Assembly (NCBI RefSeq): GCF_002368415.1
Contig: NZ_AP018290.1
Coordinates: forward strand, 10,593,717-10,657,716
Length of the DNA: 64,000 bases
Origin: Calothrix sp. NIES-4105
GTDB taxonomy: Bacteria > Cyanobacteriota > Cyanobacteriia > Cyanobacteriales > Nostocaceae
Reading direction: 5' to 3'
The notes beneath the pieces were generated by a model that made no database searches, was not told where the DNA came from, and saw only the letters and a program-made list of their open reading frames with translations. Shown piece by piece: positions 9,136 through 17,479 of the stretch. How positions within the stretch are numbered: position 1 is the first letter of the stretch; every line of letters starts with the position of its first letter. A program made the translations under genes and the position numbers.

Positions 9136-9185
9136 TAGACAAACGTGAGAAATTCTCGTATTTTAGAAAACATGAGAAATTCTCA
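9136..9185. promoter_or_regulatory. Divergent promoter with two TetR-type operators
   Basis: Two near-identical palindromes, TGAGAAATTCTC at 9146-9157 and TGAGAAATTCTCA at 9173-9185, have centres 27 bp apart. They lie between the TetR gene (start 9040) and the GNAT gene (start 9211). A possible TAGACA -35 (9136) with a TATTTT -10 (9159) would place the first palindrome inside the promoter. This is the arrangement expected for an autoregulated TetR repressor controlling the divergent gene. Confidence 0.55.
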
Positions 9186-9210
9186 CTTTTATTTATACTT
9201 GTATCTTTTG

Positions 9211-10071
9211 ATGGACAAAGTATCTGAACAAGCATTTCCGGTAATACTGCGTGCAGGACGACCTGACGATGCACTCCCGTGTGGCGCCATTTTGTATGAA
9301 GCAATCCGTGCCATTGCAGTACAGCACGGTTTTACACCAGACTTTCCTTCTGCGGAGTTTGGAGCGGATATGTTGACTGAAATATTGGCGTACCCAGCGG
9401 TTTACTCGATTGTAGCTGAAGTATCGGATGGGCAAGTCATCGGTAGCAACTTTTTGTGGGAAGGTGATACTATCGCCGGAATAGGTCCCACTACGGTAGA
9501 CCCAGCCACACAAAATAGGTCGGTTGGTCGGCGCCTGATGGAACATGTTTTACAACGGGCACACGAAAAACGTTACCCTGGTGTGCGGCTTGTTCAAGCT
9601 GCATATAATAGCCGTTCGCTTTCGCTGTACACGAAACTGGGCTTCGATGTGCGTGAGCCACTAGCGAACCTTCAAGGAGAACCGCTCGGTCTGATGATAC
9701 CTGGTCGTACTGTTCGTCCCGTGACTGAGGCAGACCTTGATGTGTGTAATCAACTCTGCTATCGGATTCATGGTCATAACCGAGCGGGCGAACTAAAGGA
9801 AGCTTTCGGTCGGGGCGCCGCGACGCTTGTTGAGTGTGATGAGCGTGTATCAGGTTACGCTACCGAAATAGGCTTTTTTGGTCACGCTGTTGGCGAGAAT
9901 AATGAAGACCTAAAAGCGCTTATTGGAGCAGCAAAAGCGTTCGGTGGGTCGGGCTTTTATAATAAATATGCTGAAGAGCGAAGTTATCCGCACTCCAAAC
10001 CCCGCCCATTCATGGCGGGGATGAAAGCTTTGAGAATGGCTAAAGCCATCAATCATACTATAAATTTCTAA
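9211..10071 (+). CDS. GNAT family acetyltransferase (double-domain)
   Basis: The start is taken at ATG 9211 (MDKVSEQAFPVILRAGR). The 22 in-frame codons before it (from 9145) are encoded by the operator palindromes and are unlikely to be translated. The protein is about 286 residues. An N-terminal GNAT domain has IGPTTVDPATQNRSVGRRLM (CoA-binding motif A) and SLSLYTKLGFDVREP (motif B). The second half, from about residue 160, is GNAT-like with AVGENNEDLKALIGAAKAF. Control by the divergent TetR gene is likely. It overlaps the end of the convergent small RHH gene by 14 bases. Confidence 0.8.
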   Translation: MDKVSEQAFPVILRAGRPDDALPCGAILYEAIRAIAVQHGFTPDFPSAEFGADMLTEILAYPAVYSIVAEVSDGQVIGSNFLWEGDTIAGIGPTTVDPATQNRSVGRRLMEHVLQRAHEKRYPGVRLVQAAYNSRSLSLYTKLGFDVREPLANLQGEPLGLMIPGRTVRPVTEADLDVCNQLCYRIHGHNRAGELKEAFGRGAATLVECDERVSGYATEIGFFGHAVGENNEDLKALIGAAKAFGGSGFYNKYAEERSYPHSKPRPFMAGMKALRMAKAINHTINF

Positions 10072-10234
10072 TAATTTGTTCAAGATACTCACTGGCGCTC
10101 ATACTGTTTCGCGCTGCCAATTCTTGTATTTTATGCCATGCAGTATCGGTAAGCATTACGCCACGCTTTTTCTTTGGCTCGTCATACAAAACAGGTTGTT
10201 CTCTAATTCTTTTTTTTCCTTTTCCTGTTGACAT
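10058..10234 (-). CDS. Small CopG-like RHH protein associated with tnpB
   Basis: The likely product begins at ATG 10234 (MSTGKGKKRIREQP); a GTG at 10249 is an alternative. The sequence GVMLTDTAWHKIQELAARNS followed by MSASEYLEQIIRNL is a ribbon-helix-helix pattern. It is divergent from the tnpB gene, with starts 58 bp apart. Small genes of this kind often accompany cyanobacterial IS605/IS1341-type tnpB elements and may repress them; that role is inferred. Confidence 0.65.
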   Translation of the reverse strand: MSTGKGKKRIREQPVLYDEPKKKRGVMLTDTAWHKIQELAARNSMSASEYLEQIIRNL

Positions 10235-10274
10235 ATTTAGAACATTCACCTATACTAAAATGATTTTAAGAAAG

Positions 10275-10285
10275 AAAGGGGGTGA
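10275..10285 (+). promoter_or_regulatory. Strong ribosome binding site selecting a TTG start for tnpB
   Basis: AAAGGGGGTGA ends 7 bases before an in-frame TTG at 10293. This spacing supports TTG 10293 over the ATG at 10260, which has no such site. Confidence 0.6.
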
Positions 10286-10292
10286 TTACAAT

Positions 10293-11108
10293 TTGCTAAC
10301 TAACTATGTATATAAACTTCAGCCTAACAACAGTCAAAGTACTGAAATGGGTCGTTGGATAGATATGCTTAGAAGCCATTATAATTGGTGTTTGAATGAT
10401 AGAATATCTCAGTATAACCAGCAATTTATACAAGGTGAATACTGTGACATTAGAACCAAGGCAACTGCAAGCCCCATAACTTGTTTTGTTAGCAAGAGTG
10501 GAGCCAGTGGAGAGCCTTGGAAAGAAGATAAGCTATTTGAAGAAACATTGCAATCAGCTCAAGGTGAATATTGCCTTCTCCCCGTAGACCTTAAAAATCC
10601 ACGTCGTGGTGCTGGAGATATTCAAATTACTGCATTGCCACAACTTAAAAAGGCAAGACCCTGGTATGCCAATATTGATTCAACTGTGTTGCAACAAAAT
10701 GTTAAGCGTTTAGACACTGCATATGAAAACTTCTTTAATGGTCAAGGTTTTCCACAATTCAAAAATCGTAGTAACTTTACATCTTTTACCTATCAAATGG
10801 GTGTGAAAGTAGATGGTAATAAAATCTACTTACCAAAGTTAGGATGGATGCGATTTCATAATTCTAGACCAATACCACCAGGCTTTGTAGTTAAAGCTGC
10901 AACGGTACGTAAACGCTCCTGTGGTTGGTACATTTCAATCAGAATTGAAGACAAAACCGTTCCTGGCTACATACTCAAACCCTTACCAGAAGTCAACAAG
11001 GTAATTGGTTGTGATTTAGGGATTGTAAAATTAGTTCACCTATCTGATGGGCATCAAATTGATAATCCTATGGTGTTTAAATCATGGTCTGCGTGTGATT
11101 CAGCCTGA
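10293..11108 (+). pseudogene. tnpB: TnpB (IS605/IS1341-type RNA-guided nuclease), 3'-truncated
   Basis: The product has the OrfB N-terminal helix-turn-helix region (LQPNNSQSTEMGRWIDMLRS), the cyanobacterial-type insert DIRTKATASPITCFVSKSGA, and the beta-barrel segment FPQFKNRSNFTSFTYQMGVK. The RuvC-I strand VIGCDLGIVKLVHLSDGH carries the first catalytic aspartate. Just after DNPMVF it diverges to KSWSACDSA and stops. The RuvC-II glutamate, the zinc-finger CxxC pairs and RuvC-III are missing. A full TnpB of this type is about 400 residues. It cannot be an active nuclease. The 3' end and any omegaRNA region are lost at a junction near 11080. Confidence 0.85.
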
Positions 11109-11175
11109 AACATTGATGAGTCTCGGTCTATATAACGAGCCAGCAGGCGCCTTTCTACCATCAGCCTTGTATTAA
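11077..11175 (+). pseudogene. 3' scrap of an unidentified gene fused to the tnpB break
   Basis: In the frame +1 to tnpB the sequence reads NHGLRVIQPETLMSLGLYNE, then PAGAFLPSALY and a TAA at 11173. It looks like the natural C-terminus of a protein whose front was replaced by the truncated tnpB. I do not recognise the family. Confidence 0.35.
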
Positions 11176-11191
11176 TAGCAAACCTCAAAAT

Positions 11192-12688
11192 ATGCCAAAA
11201 ATTATTATAGTCGGAGCAGGACCTGGAGGACTAGCCACAGCAATGCGGTTAGCATCACGCGGATATAGCGTAGAGATTTTTGAAGCCGCAAACCGCGTAG
11301 GTGGAAGAATGGCAGGATTTGAACATGGTTCTTACTCGTTTGACACAGGACCAACTATCCTGCAATTACCGCGCGTATATCAAGAACTATTTACAGAATC
11401 AGGTTTAAAACTAACAGACTATATTCAATTCAAACAACTTGACCCTAATACCCGTGTACACTTTTGGGATAATACCAAATTAGACTTAACCTCAAATATA
11501 GAAGCTTTCAAAACTCAACTTGGCGCCATTCGTTCAGACTTAGGAACAGCTTTTGATAAATGGTACGCCGAACATGTCCGTAAATACAAAGTTGGATATA
11601 AACCATATCTTGGTACACCAGTACGTTCAATAGCAGGTTATCTAAATCCATTAGAAATTGCGAGAGCTATATCTTTCCGCCCTTGGGAAAGCTTATATCA
11701 GCAGTTTTGGCGGTATTTCCAAGACGAGCGCATTGCCTATGCTCTCTCGTACTCTTCAAAATATTTAGGAATGCATCCAACTATATGCTCAAGTATATTT
11801 AGTCTCATTCCTTTTCTAGAATTTGCAGATGGAGTTTGGCATCCAGAAGGTGGATTTCGTGCTTTAGCTTTGGCAATGGCAAAAGCTGCTGAAGATTTAG
11901 GAACACGTATTCACTTAAATTCACCCGTAAAACAAATTTGGCTCGAAAACGGACAAGCAAAGGGAGTAGAATTAGCATCTGGTGAAAGCATAAGTGCGGA
12001 CGGTGTAATTATTAATGCAGACTTTGCCCACGCAATGAAAAATTTATTACCAAAATCAGCGCGCGGAAAGTATACAGATGCAAAACTAGGAAAAATGCAG
12101 TTCTCCTGCTCGACTTTTATGCTGTATTTAGGAGTAAATCGCCGCTACGAACATTTACCCCATCACCAAATTTATCTTTCTGATAACGTTCGTAAACGCA
12201 GTCGTCCTTGGATTGATGATTCAGCTTTAGATGAAGAAAACCCACCTTTTTACGTTTGCAACCCAACAATTATAGACCCAAGTAACGCACCAGCAGGACA
12301 CAGCACTTTATTTGTTCTTGTTCCCATTCCTAACACAGCTTACAATGTTGACTGGGCAAGCAAACAAAAGTCTTACCGTGATTTAGTTATTCAACGAATG
12401 CCTTTGCTAGGTTATGAAAATGTAGAAAAACATATAGTTATAGAGACTTGTTACACCGCCAACACATGGCAGGATGATTATCACACGCACTTAGGCGCAG
12501 TATTTAATCTTACCCATAATTGGACACAACTTGGTCCTTTACGTCCCCATATTCGCTCGCACACCATTAGCAAATTATATTTTGTTGGTGGCGCCGTGCA
12601 TCCAGGTAGCGGTTTACTAACTATTTTGGAAGCAGCGAAAAGTGCAACATATTTTGTTGGACAAGACATTACCACATCTATAATATAG
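11192..12688 (+). CDS. CrtI-type phytoene desaturase family FAD oxidoreductase
   Basis: The 498-residue protein begins with KIIIVGAGPGGLATAMRLAS, an FAD-binding dinucleotide fold, then EIFEAANRVGGRMAGF and FDTGPTILQLP, as in bacterial CrtI/CrtN/CrtD desaturases. The C-terminus has the family signature YFVGGAVHPGSGLLTILEA. Length fits CrtI (about 490-510). These enzymes dehydrogenate or otherwise oxidise carotenoids at the membrane. Cyanobacteria usually make lycopene with CrtP and CrtQ, so this is more likely an accessory carotenoid enzyme (CrtD-like or ketolase-like). The exact reaction cannot be told from sequence alone. It is not in an obvious operon. Confidence 0.75.
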   Translation: MPKIIIVGAGPGGLATAMRLASRGYSVEIFEAANRVGGRMAGFEHGSYSFDTGPTILQLPRVYQELFTESGLKLTDYIQFKQLDPNTRVHFWDNTKLDLTSNIEAFKTQLGAIRSDLGTAFDKWYAEHVRKYKVGYKPYLGTPVRSIAGYLNPLEIARAISFRPWESLYQQFWRYFQDERIAYALSYSSKYLGMHPTICSSIFSLIPFLEFADGVWHPEGGFRALALAMAKAAEDLGTRIHLNSPVKQIWLENGQAKGVELASGESISADGVIINADFAHAMKNLLPKSARGKYTDAKLGKMQFSCSTFMLYLGVNRRYEHLPHHQIYLSDNVRKRSRPWIDDSALDEENPPFYVCNPTIIDPSNAPAGHSTLFVLVPIPNTAYNVDWASKQKSYRDLVIQRMPLLGYENVEKHIVIETCYTANTWQDDYHTHLGAVFNLTHNWTQLGPLRPHIRSHTISKLYFVGGAVHPGSGLLTILEAAKSATYFVGQDITTSII

Positions 12689-12828
12689 CCTCCCTCTAAC
12701 TCCTTCTCTGTGCCCTCTATGACGGGCGTGGTAAAAAATAATTGCTTGTATCAGCACAGGTTTCCGGATGCCTGTGCTATCATCCAATAGTTAGGAGTAT
12801 TTAATCACTTCTCATATAGAATAGTTTG
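12689..12828. other. Intergenic with small hairpin
   Basis: GCACAGG and CCTGTGC arms flank TTTCCGGATG near 12755-12778, forming a 7-bp hairpin related to the GGCATCC-type repeats elsewhere. It may serve as terminator of the desaturase gene. Confidence 0.35.
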
Positions 12829-12993
12829 CGGCGCCGTACACTTCTTTATCCGCACGTAGTAGAAATCTTTGGAACAAATCGACTTTTCAAGGTATTGCTA
12901 AGACCCGACAACTATATTGGATTTATCTCCAAGGAAATTTCCTTAGACGATTTAAAAGCCTATTTCAATGCGATTGTTGGAAACTTAGCATAG
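12829..12993 (+). pseudogene. FAD-dependent monooxygenase C-terminal remnant
   Basis: A frame ending with the TAG at 12991 reads FKVLLRPDNYIGFISKEISL and then DDLKAYFNAIVGNLA. The V-L-L-R-P-D-x-Y-I pattern is typical of the last strand of phenol-hydroxylase/PHBH-type FAD monooxygenases. There is no start and no FAD-binding domain. It is a short fossil, and family assignment is moderate. Confidence 0.4.
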
Positions 12994-13022
12994 GCATCTC
13001 GCTGTGCAGTACATATATGTTT

Positions 13023-13098
13023 TTTTACCACAGAGACGCAGAGAACACAGAGAGAAGAGAGATGAACCACGAAGGCACAAAGGGCACAAAGGAAGAAT
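13023..13098. repeat. ACCACAGAGACGCAGAGAAC / CACGAAGGCACAAAGG repeat
   Basis: Two repeat words lie side by side, TTACCACAGAGACGCAGAGA... and ACCACGAAGGCACAAAGGGC.... The family recurs in many intergenic regions of the window (about 10 places). It contains no gene. Confidence 0.75.
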
Positions 13099-13206
13099 AT
13101 TAAGATATGTATTAAGCTTTCACGTTGGTTAATAGGCACCATCCAGAGCAGGCGCCGCTTAATAAAAAGAAGCTAGAGTTATAAGCTGAACATATATAAA
13201 ATTTTT

Positions 13207-13740
13207 ATGATTGTATTACTTAACGGTTCTTTCGGAGTTGGAAAAACAACAGTAGCAAGAATCCTGCGTGCTTACCTGGAAGGTAGTGCAATATATAATC
13301 CTGAGTGGGTAGGGTCAGTTTTGATGCGCGTTCCAAAATGGATTAAATTAAAAAGAACAGGAGAAAACGACTTTCAGCACATAAAACTATGGAGAAAATC
13401 TACAATTACAGGCATCCGTGTATACCGTTGGATTACTCCTGGTACAGTTATAGTTCCAATGACATTTACTCACCGCGACTATTTTGATGAGGTTGTTACG
13501 GGAATTAAAAGTTTTGATTCTGAACTTAAGATATTTTGTTTGAAGGCTAGCCTCAACACCATAAAAATACGCCTCCAACAACGAGGAACTCAAATTGAAG
13601 GTGCGGGGTCTGAGTGGATTGCGCGACGAATTATAGAATGTTCAAATGCTTACATAGATGATTACTTTGGTGAACCAATTGATACAGAATATTGCTCCGC
13701 TCAAGATGTTGCTGCTGATATTGCGTCCAGATTAAATTAA
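13207..13740 (+). CDS. P-loop kinase-like ATP-binding protein (TmrB-like)
   Basis: The 177-residue protein starts MIVLLNGSFGVGKTTVARIL, a Walker A loop at residues 7-15 placed right at the N-terminus as in nucleoside/shikimate-type small kinases and TmrB-like proteins. VPMTFTHRDYFDEVV and LKASLNTIKIRLQQRG resemble the substrate and LID regions (R-x7-R). It probably phosphorylates or binds a small molecule. TmrB itself confers tunicamycin resistance, but that function is not implied here. It is a single gene. Confidence 0.65.
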   Translation: MIVLLNGSFGVGKTTVARILRAYLEGSAIYNPEWVGSVLMRVPKWIKLKRTGENDFQHIKLWRKSTITGIRVYRWITPGTVIVPMTFTHRDYFDEVVTGIKSFDSELKIFCLKASLNTIKIRLQQRGTQIEGAGSEWIARRIIECSNAYIDDYFGEPIDTEYCSAQDVAADIASRLN

Positions 13741-14264
13741 CCATCTAACAAGTTTATATATCTTAAGTATAGCAAGCGGCGCCGAAACGCTCACGGTCAG
13801 AATCATGAGTAACAAAAAGCAACTCAATAAAAAATTGAGTATTTAGATACTTAAATATCTAAATACAACGTTTCCCAAAGCTCAAATAAAAGGAAATTGC
13901 GTTGTAGTAATACTTCTGATTTTTTATATTCTCTTCTTACGTATTACCCCGTACAAGTTTTTCTAGATGACAGCCAAAAATGTTACTACAGTTCTGAAAC
14001 TAGTACTCTATGTCATAAGTTTTGGTAGGTGTACTTCTTAATAATTCTTACGAGTGTGTCCTTTGTGTCTACCCTGCGGGAAATCCTCCGGATTATGTGG
14101 TTTATTCTTCCAACCGTCCAAATTTAATGACATGAAGCACTAGCTACATCGATAGAGAGGCACGGGAAGGTAATTTCTACAACCTTTAATAGATAGTCAC
14201 ACAGGGGATTGGCGCCTATCATAAGTAATAAATTGGCTGACATCGGGAAGGCATCATAAGGCAT
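13741..14264. other. Intergenic with two adjacent hairpins
   Basis: There is no gene. ACTCAAT (13822-13828) pairs with ATTGAGT (13834-13840). Directly after, TATTTAGATA (13840-13849) pairs with TATCTAAATA (13856-13865). Around 14020-14130 are degraded copies of dispersed repeats (TTTGTGTC..., and AATGACATGAAGCACTAG, related to the element at 29104). One GGCGCC is at 13779 and another at 14211. Confidence 0.45.
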
Positions 14265-14933
14265 ATGCTCATTGTTCATCATCTCAAAGTCTCTCAATCC
14301 GAGCGAATAATCTGGTTACTTGAGGAACTCGAATTGCCGTATGAACTGCGTGTTTACGAACGCGACCCAGTCACACAACTCGCTCCGACGGAACTGCGCT
14401 CCGTTCATCCTCTTGGTAGTGCGCCAGTGCTGCGCGATGGCGAGATTGTGATTGCTGAGTCCGGCGCCATTATCGAGTACGTACTAGCCCGCTATGGGAA
14501 CGGGCACCTGACTATTCCTGTGAACTCGCCACAGTTTCCTGACTATTTATACTGGTTTCACTACGCAAACGGCAGTTTGATGGCACAAATTGGTGTCAAC
14601 TGGATTGCGACGATGACCGCTACACCAGGCAATAGTTCTCCACTGCTTTCATCCCTAAGCGAGCGGCTCGAACGTCGCATACAGATAGTTGAAGATCATC
14701 TGGAAAAAGCAACCTACTTCGCTGGAACCGAGTTTACCGCTGCCGATATAATGATGCACTTCCCCTTCGGCACTATGAAAATGTTTTACAATGTTGGTCT
14801 TGACAATCGTCCAAACATTAAAGCATGGCTTGCTCGAATCAGCGAGCGCGCGGGCTACCAGCGTGCGATGAAGGCGGCAGGACATGACAAAGACCCAGCA
14901 CTCTCCTTTGGTACAACTCGAAGCGCGTTTTAA
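14265..14933 (+). CDS. Glutathione S-transferase family protein
   Basis: The 222-residue protein begins MLIVHHLKVSQSERIIWLLE, a thioredoxin-like N-domain with serine in the usual catalytic Ser/Cys position. HPLGSAPVLRDGEIVIAESG holds the cis-proline (AP) and the glutathione-binding E-S pair. The helical C-domain carries FTAADIMMHFPF, the conserved N-cap D. It is a complete cytosolic GST, probably conjugating or reducing small electrophiles with glutathione. Its GC content looks higher than its neighbours, which may mean a different origin. Confidence 0.85.
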   Translation: MLIVHHLKVSQSERIIWLLEELELPYELRVYERDPVTQLAPTELRSVHPLGSAPVLRDGEIVIAESGAIIEYVLARYGNGHLTIPVNSPQFPDYLYWFHYANGSLMAQIGVNWIATMTATPGNSSPLLSSLSERLERRIQIVEDHLEKATYFAGTEFTAADIMMHFPFGTMKMFYNVGLDNRPNIKAWLARISERAGYQRAMKAAGHDKDPALSFGTTRSAF

Positions 14934-15030
14934 TATTCGTGCTTGTCTACTGCCTCAAGAATGAGTTTTCTGGCAAGAGCTTAATATAAACTACTTTCTG
15001 TACGTAACAATACTTCACATACAGAAAATC

Positions 15031-15354
15031 ATGAAGGATATTATTGAACTTGGAAAACGGCTAATGTCGATGTTTTTGGTGCTGGTTGTAAGTAGCATGA
15101 TGTACTTGTTATATCCTGCTGTAACTGCTAATTCATCAATAGATGTAGATGCTCTTAACAAAGATAATACTAAAACTCAAATATTAAAATCTGACAAGCC
15201 TGTTAAAGTATCAAAACCCGACGAAGCTACTGTTATTTTGACACCCCAAGAGGCTGTAAGACAAGCTAATTCTCCTGTCAAAAAACGAGAATCAGAAAAT
15301 AAAAGTCTTTTTGATGATTTAACGACAGCCAAAGATACGGCGCCCTCTCGCTAA
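15031..15354 (+). CDS. Hypothetical secreted or membrane-anchored protein (107 aa)
   Basis: An N-terminal basic residue pair is followed by a hydrophobic stretch (about 12-33, FLVLVVSSMMYLLYPAV), either a signal peptide or an anchor. The remainder is polar and rich in K, D, T and S without a recognisable domain. It may be periplasmic. I do not recognise the family. Confidence 0.5.
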   Translation: MKDIIELGKRLMSMFLVLVVSSMMYLLYPAVTANSSIDVDALNKDNTKTQILKSDKPVKVSKPDEATVILTPQEAVRQANSPVKKRESENKSLFDDLTTAKDTAPSR

Positions 15355-15532
15355 CGTTCAAAGAAAGCTTTCCTGCGGAACACTGCGTGAACGCATATGA
15401 ACATTCATGTCCCTATACCGGGAAAATTGAAAGTTAAAAATTTGTGCATTCAAGAGAAAATTTCAATACCCCAAATCTATATGCACTTTTAGTATGTTAA
15501 GACACTCTCTTATCATTTAATTGAATAAAGAT

Positions 15533-15572
15533 CGTAGGTTGGCTTCATGACATGAAACCCGACCTACAATCT
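15533..15572. repeat. GTAGGTTGG hairpin repeat
   Basis: GTAGGTTGGCTTCATGACAT followed by GAAACCCGACCTAC forms an imperfect hairpin. It is a diverged member of the GTAGGTTGGGT...ACCCAACCTAC family found at 4490 and several times at 34.5-37.8 kb. Confidence 0.55.
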
Positions 15573-15612
15573 TTTTGGTAAAGTTAAGCATAAGCAGTTA
15601 AGCTAAAAGTGC

Positions 15613-16497
15613 ATGAGCCAAAATTTAAATCAAAACGATAAAAACAAAAACATTACTTCGCAGACGGTGCCACGCTCGCCTATTTTGCATAGTCAGGATA
15701 TTGTTTCAGATATTCTTAGAGTAGAACATCATTATCAACCAGCGAATGGCGCCTCTGAGTGTTGTCTTCCAAGCTATTTACTAAGTATTCATCTTGGACA
15801 GCCAATAACATTACAACGAAAAATAGACGGGCGCCGTAGCAGTGATTATTTAGTAGAAGGGGATATAATGATTTCGCCTCCTAATCTGCGTCGCAAATTA
15901 TCCTGGGATACTGGTGCGGAATTTTTGCTACTTCGTCTTGAATCAAAGTTTTTCAGTTCAGTAATACATCAGTTTACAGATTCAGAGTGCCAAATTACAC
16001 CGCAGCTTAAACTTCACGACCCCTTAATTCAAAATATAGGTTTAGCACTTAAATCAGAGCTAGAAACAGATGGATTATGCAATCGCCTTTACGCTGAGTC
16101 AATGATGAATGCATTGGCTGTTCACATATTACATCGATACTCATCTAAGAAACAGGAGATTCCTAATTACTCCGGTGGTTTGCCTAATCATCAATTGCAA
16201 AGAACTATAGACTATATGCAATCTCATCTATCTGAAGATATATCTTTAGAAGATATTGCTGAGTATGTTGGAATTAGCCAGTATTATTTCGTTCGATTAT
16301 TTAAACAGTCCACAGGTTTCTCTCCCTACCAATACTTAATAAAATGTCGTATCGAACGAGCGAAGCAGTTAATGATGCTCAAGCAACTCAATATTACAGA
16401 TATAGCTGTACAAGTAGGTTTTGCAAGTCAAAGTCAATTTGGCAGACACTTCAAGCGTTTCACTGGCATGACACCAAAGCAGTTCTTTCAAAAATAG
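15613..16497 (+). CDS. AraC family transcriptional regulator
   Basis: The 294-residue protein ends in a double helix-turn-helix AraC domain. LSLEDIAEYVGISQ-like spacing is seen in ISLEDIAEYVGISQYYFVRL, and the second HTH with the FASQSQFGRHFKRFTGMTP signature lies at the C-terminus. The N-terminal part (about 30-190) is a sensory domain of the type in cyanobacterial AraC regulators acting on nearby oxidoreductases. It lies 108 bases upstream of the ABM monooxygenase gene on the same strand and may control it. Confidence 0.85.
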   Translation: MSQNLNQNDKNKNITSQTVPRSPILHSQDIVSDILRVEHHYQPANGASECCLPSYLLSIHLGQPITLQRKIDGRRSSDYLVEGDIMISPPNLRRKLSWDTGAEFLLLRLESKFFSSVIHQFTDSECQITPQLKLHDPLIQNIGLALKSELETDGLCNRLYAESMMNALAVHILHRYSSKKQEIPNYSGGLPNHQLQRTIDYMQSHLSEDISLEDIAEYVGISQYYFVRLFKQSTGFSPYQYLIKCRIERAKQLMMLKQLNITDIAVQVGFASQSQFGRHFKRFTGMTPKQFFQK

Positions 16498-16605
16498 CAA
16501 GATTCTTATAAAAACGCAAAAAACAGCTATACGACGGTAAACAAACTCTGTATAGTTAGGTTTTATATCAAAACTTTCTGAATAAAACGATATTAGGGCG
16601 CCTGT

Positions 16606-17253
16606 ATGCTTACAGTATTCAAGGAAAATCCAGTTTTGGCGGAGTTGGATATTTTTGTTACCCAGCCAGACCAGCAATGGATGCTAGTAGATAGCTTGAT
16701 AACTTACACTCAAAACATTTTCAAACAGCAACCTGGATATATAGCTAGTGCAATTCACCGCAGTTTCGATGGTTTGCGCGTCGTTAACTATGTACAATGG
16801 CAAACTCAAGCTGACTATGACACATATATAAGTAACAAAGAAATTGCTCTAGCTACACAAATCACAGGCTTTTTGGCGCCGGATTCTCACCTCTACGAAA
16901 TATTTATGAGTGAACCTGCCGATAGTAAAATGCAAATCAACGCTGGAAAAGGTCAACTTATCAACTTTGGTATCTTCAAACTCAAAAATCCTGCTGACCA
17001 ACCAAAGTTTTTAGAAGCGACCGCAGAAGCAATTCGTCAAATATCAGGTTTACCAGCAATGCCAACTACACACTTCCATCGTTCACTAGATGGCGCCCGT
17101 GCGATAAACTACGGCTTATGGACTTCTCAAGAAGAATACGCAAAAATGAACGCCAACCCTCCAATGGCTGAACCGTTAAAACAAATGCGCGCGCTAGCGA
17201 ATAACGAGTTCCAAATGTCACTATATGAAATAGTACATACAGAAGCTAAGTAA
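16606..17253 (+). CDS. Tandem antibiotic-biosynthesis-monooxygenase (ABM) domain protein
   Basis: The 215-residue protein contains two ABM-like ferredoxin-fold units. The first has GYIASAIHRSFDGLRVVNYV and QWQTQADYDTY. The second has LPAMPTTHFHRSLDGARAIN and YGLWTSQEEYAKM. The ABM family includes cofactor-free monooxygenases and haem-degrading enzymes that act as dimers; here one chain supplies both halves. Neighbours are an AraC regulator, an NmrA-like protein and a quinone oxidoreductase, so a role in quinone or xenobiotic metabolism is plausible. Confidence 0.75.
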   Translation: MLTVFKENPVLAELDIFVTQPDQQWMLVDSLITYTQNIFKQQPGYIASAIHRSFDGLRVVNYVQWQTQADYDTYISNKEIALATQITGFLAPDSHLYEIFMSEPADSKMQINAGKGQLINFGIFKLKNPADQPKFLEATAEAIRQISGLPAMPTTHFHRSLDGARAINYGLWTSQEEYAKMNANPPMAEPLKQMRALANNEFQMSLYEIVHTEAK

Positions 17254-17332
17254 ATATCGAGATGCGATTAGTTGCGTCTCTTGTCTGGTCGAGGTAGTTC
17301 AAACATGATTGCTACCACCTGCCATAAAGAAA

Positions 17333-17479
17333 CTATACGGCGCCTTTCTTTGGAACTCCTGCGGGAGAAACAGTAGAAACAAAAGCAATTGGACGAGGCG
17401 CCACAAAGTGTGTCAATAAGCGATAATTCTCCGTAGTAGATAACTCAGCACAATCAAAACTCAGATAATTATTTTCCAC
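17333..17479 (-). pseudogene. Flavin reductase-like fragment
   Basis: From a GTG at 17479 the frame reads VENNYLSFDCAELSTTENYR, then LLTHFVAPRPIAFVSTVS and PAGVP. This is the start of the FMN-binding split-barrel flavin reductase family (LVxPRPIAwVST...G). It ends after only 48 residues against about 200 expected; the rest of the gene is deleted. It overlaps the end of the NmrA-like gene by 11 bases, so the pair was once an operon. Confidence 0.6.

Noticed and set aside
9145-9210. N-terminal extension of the GNAT protein
   Set aside because: It is encoded by the repeated operator palindromes and does not match the GNAT fold start, so it was left out.
12960-13142. 60-codon minus-strand frame
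   Set aside because: Its residues (FFLCALCAFVV...) are the translation of a dispersed repeat.
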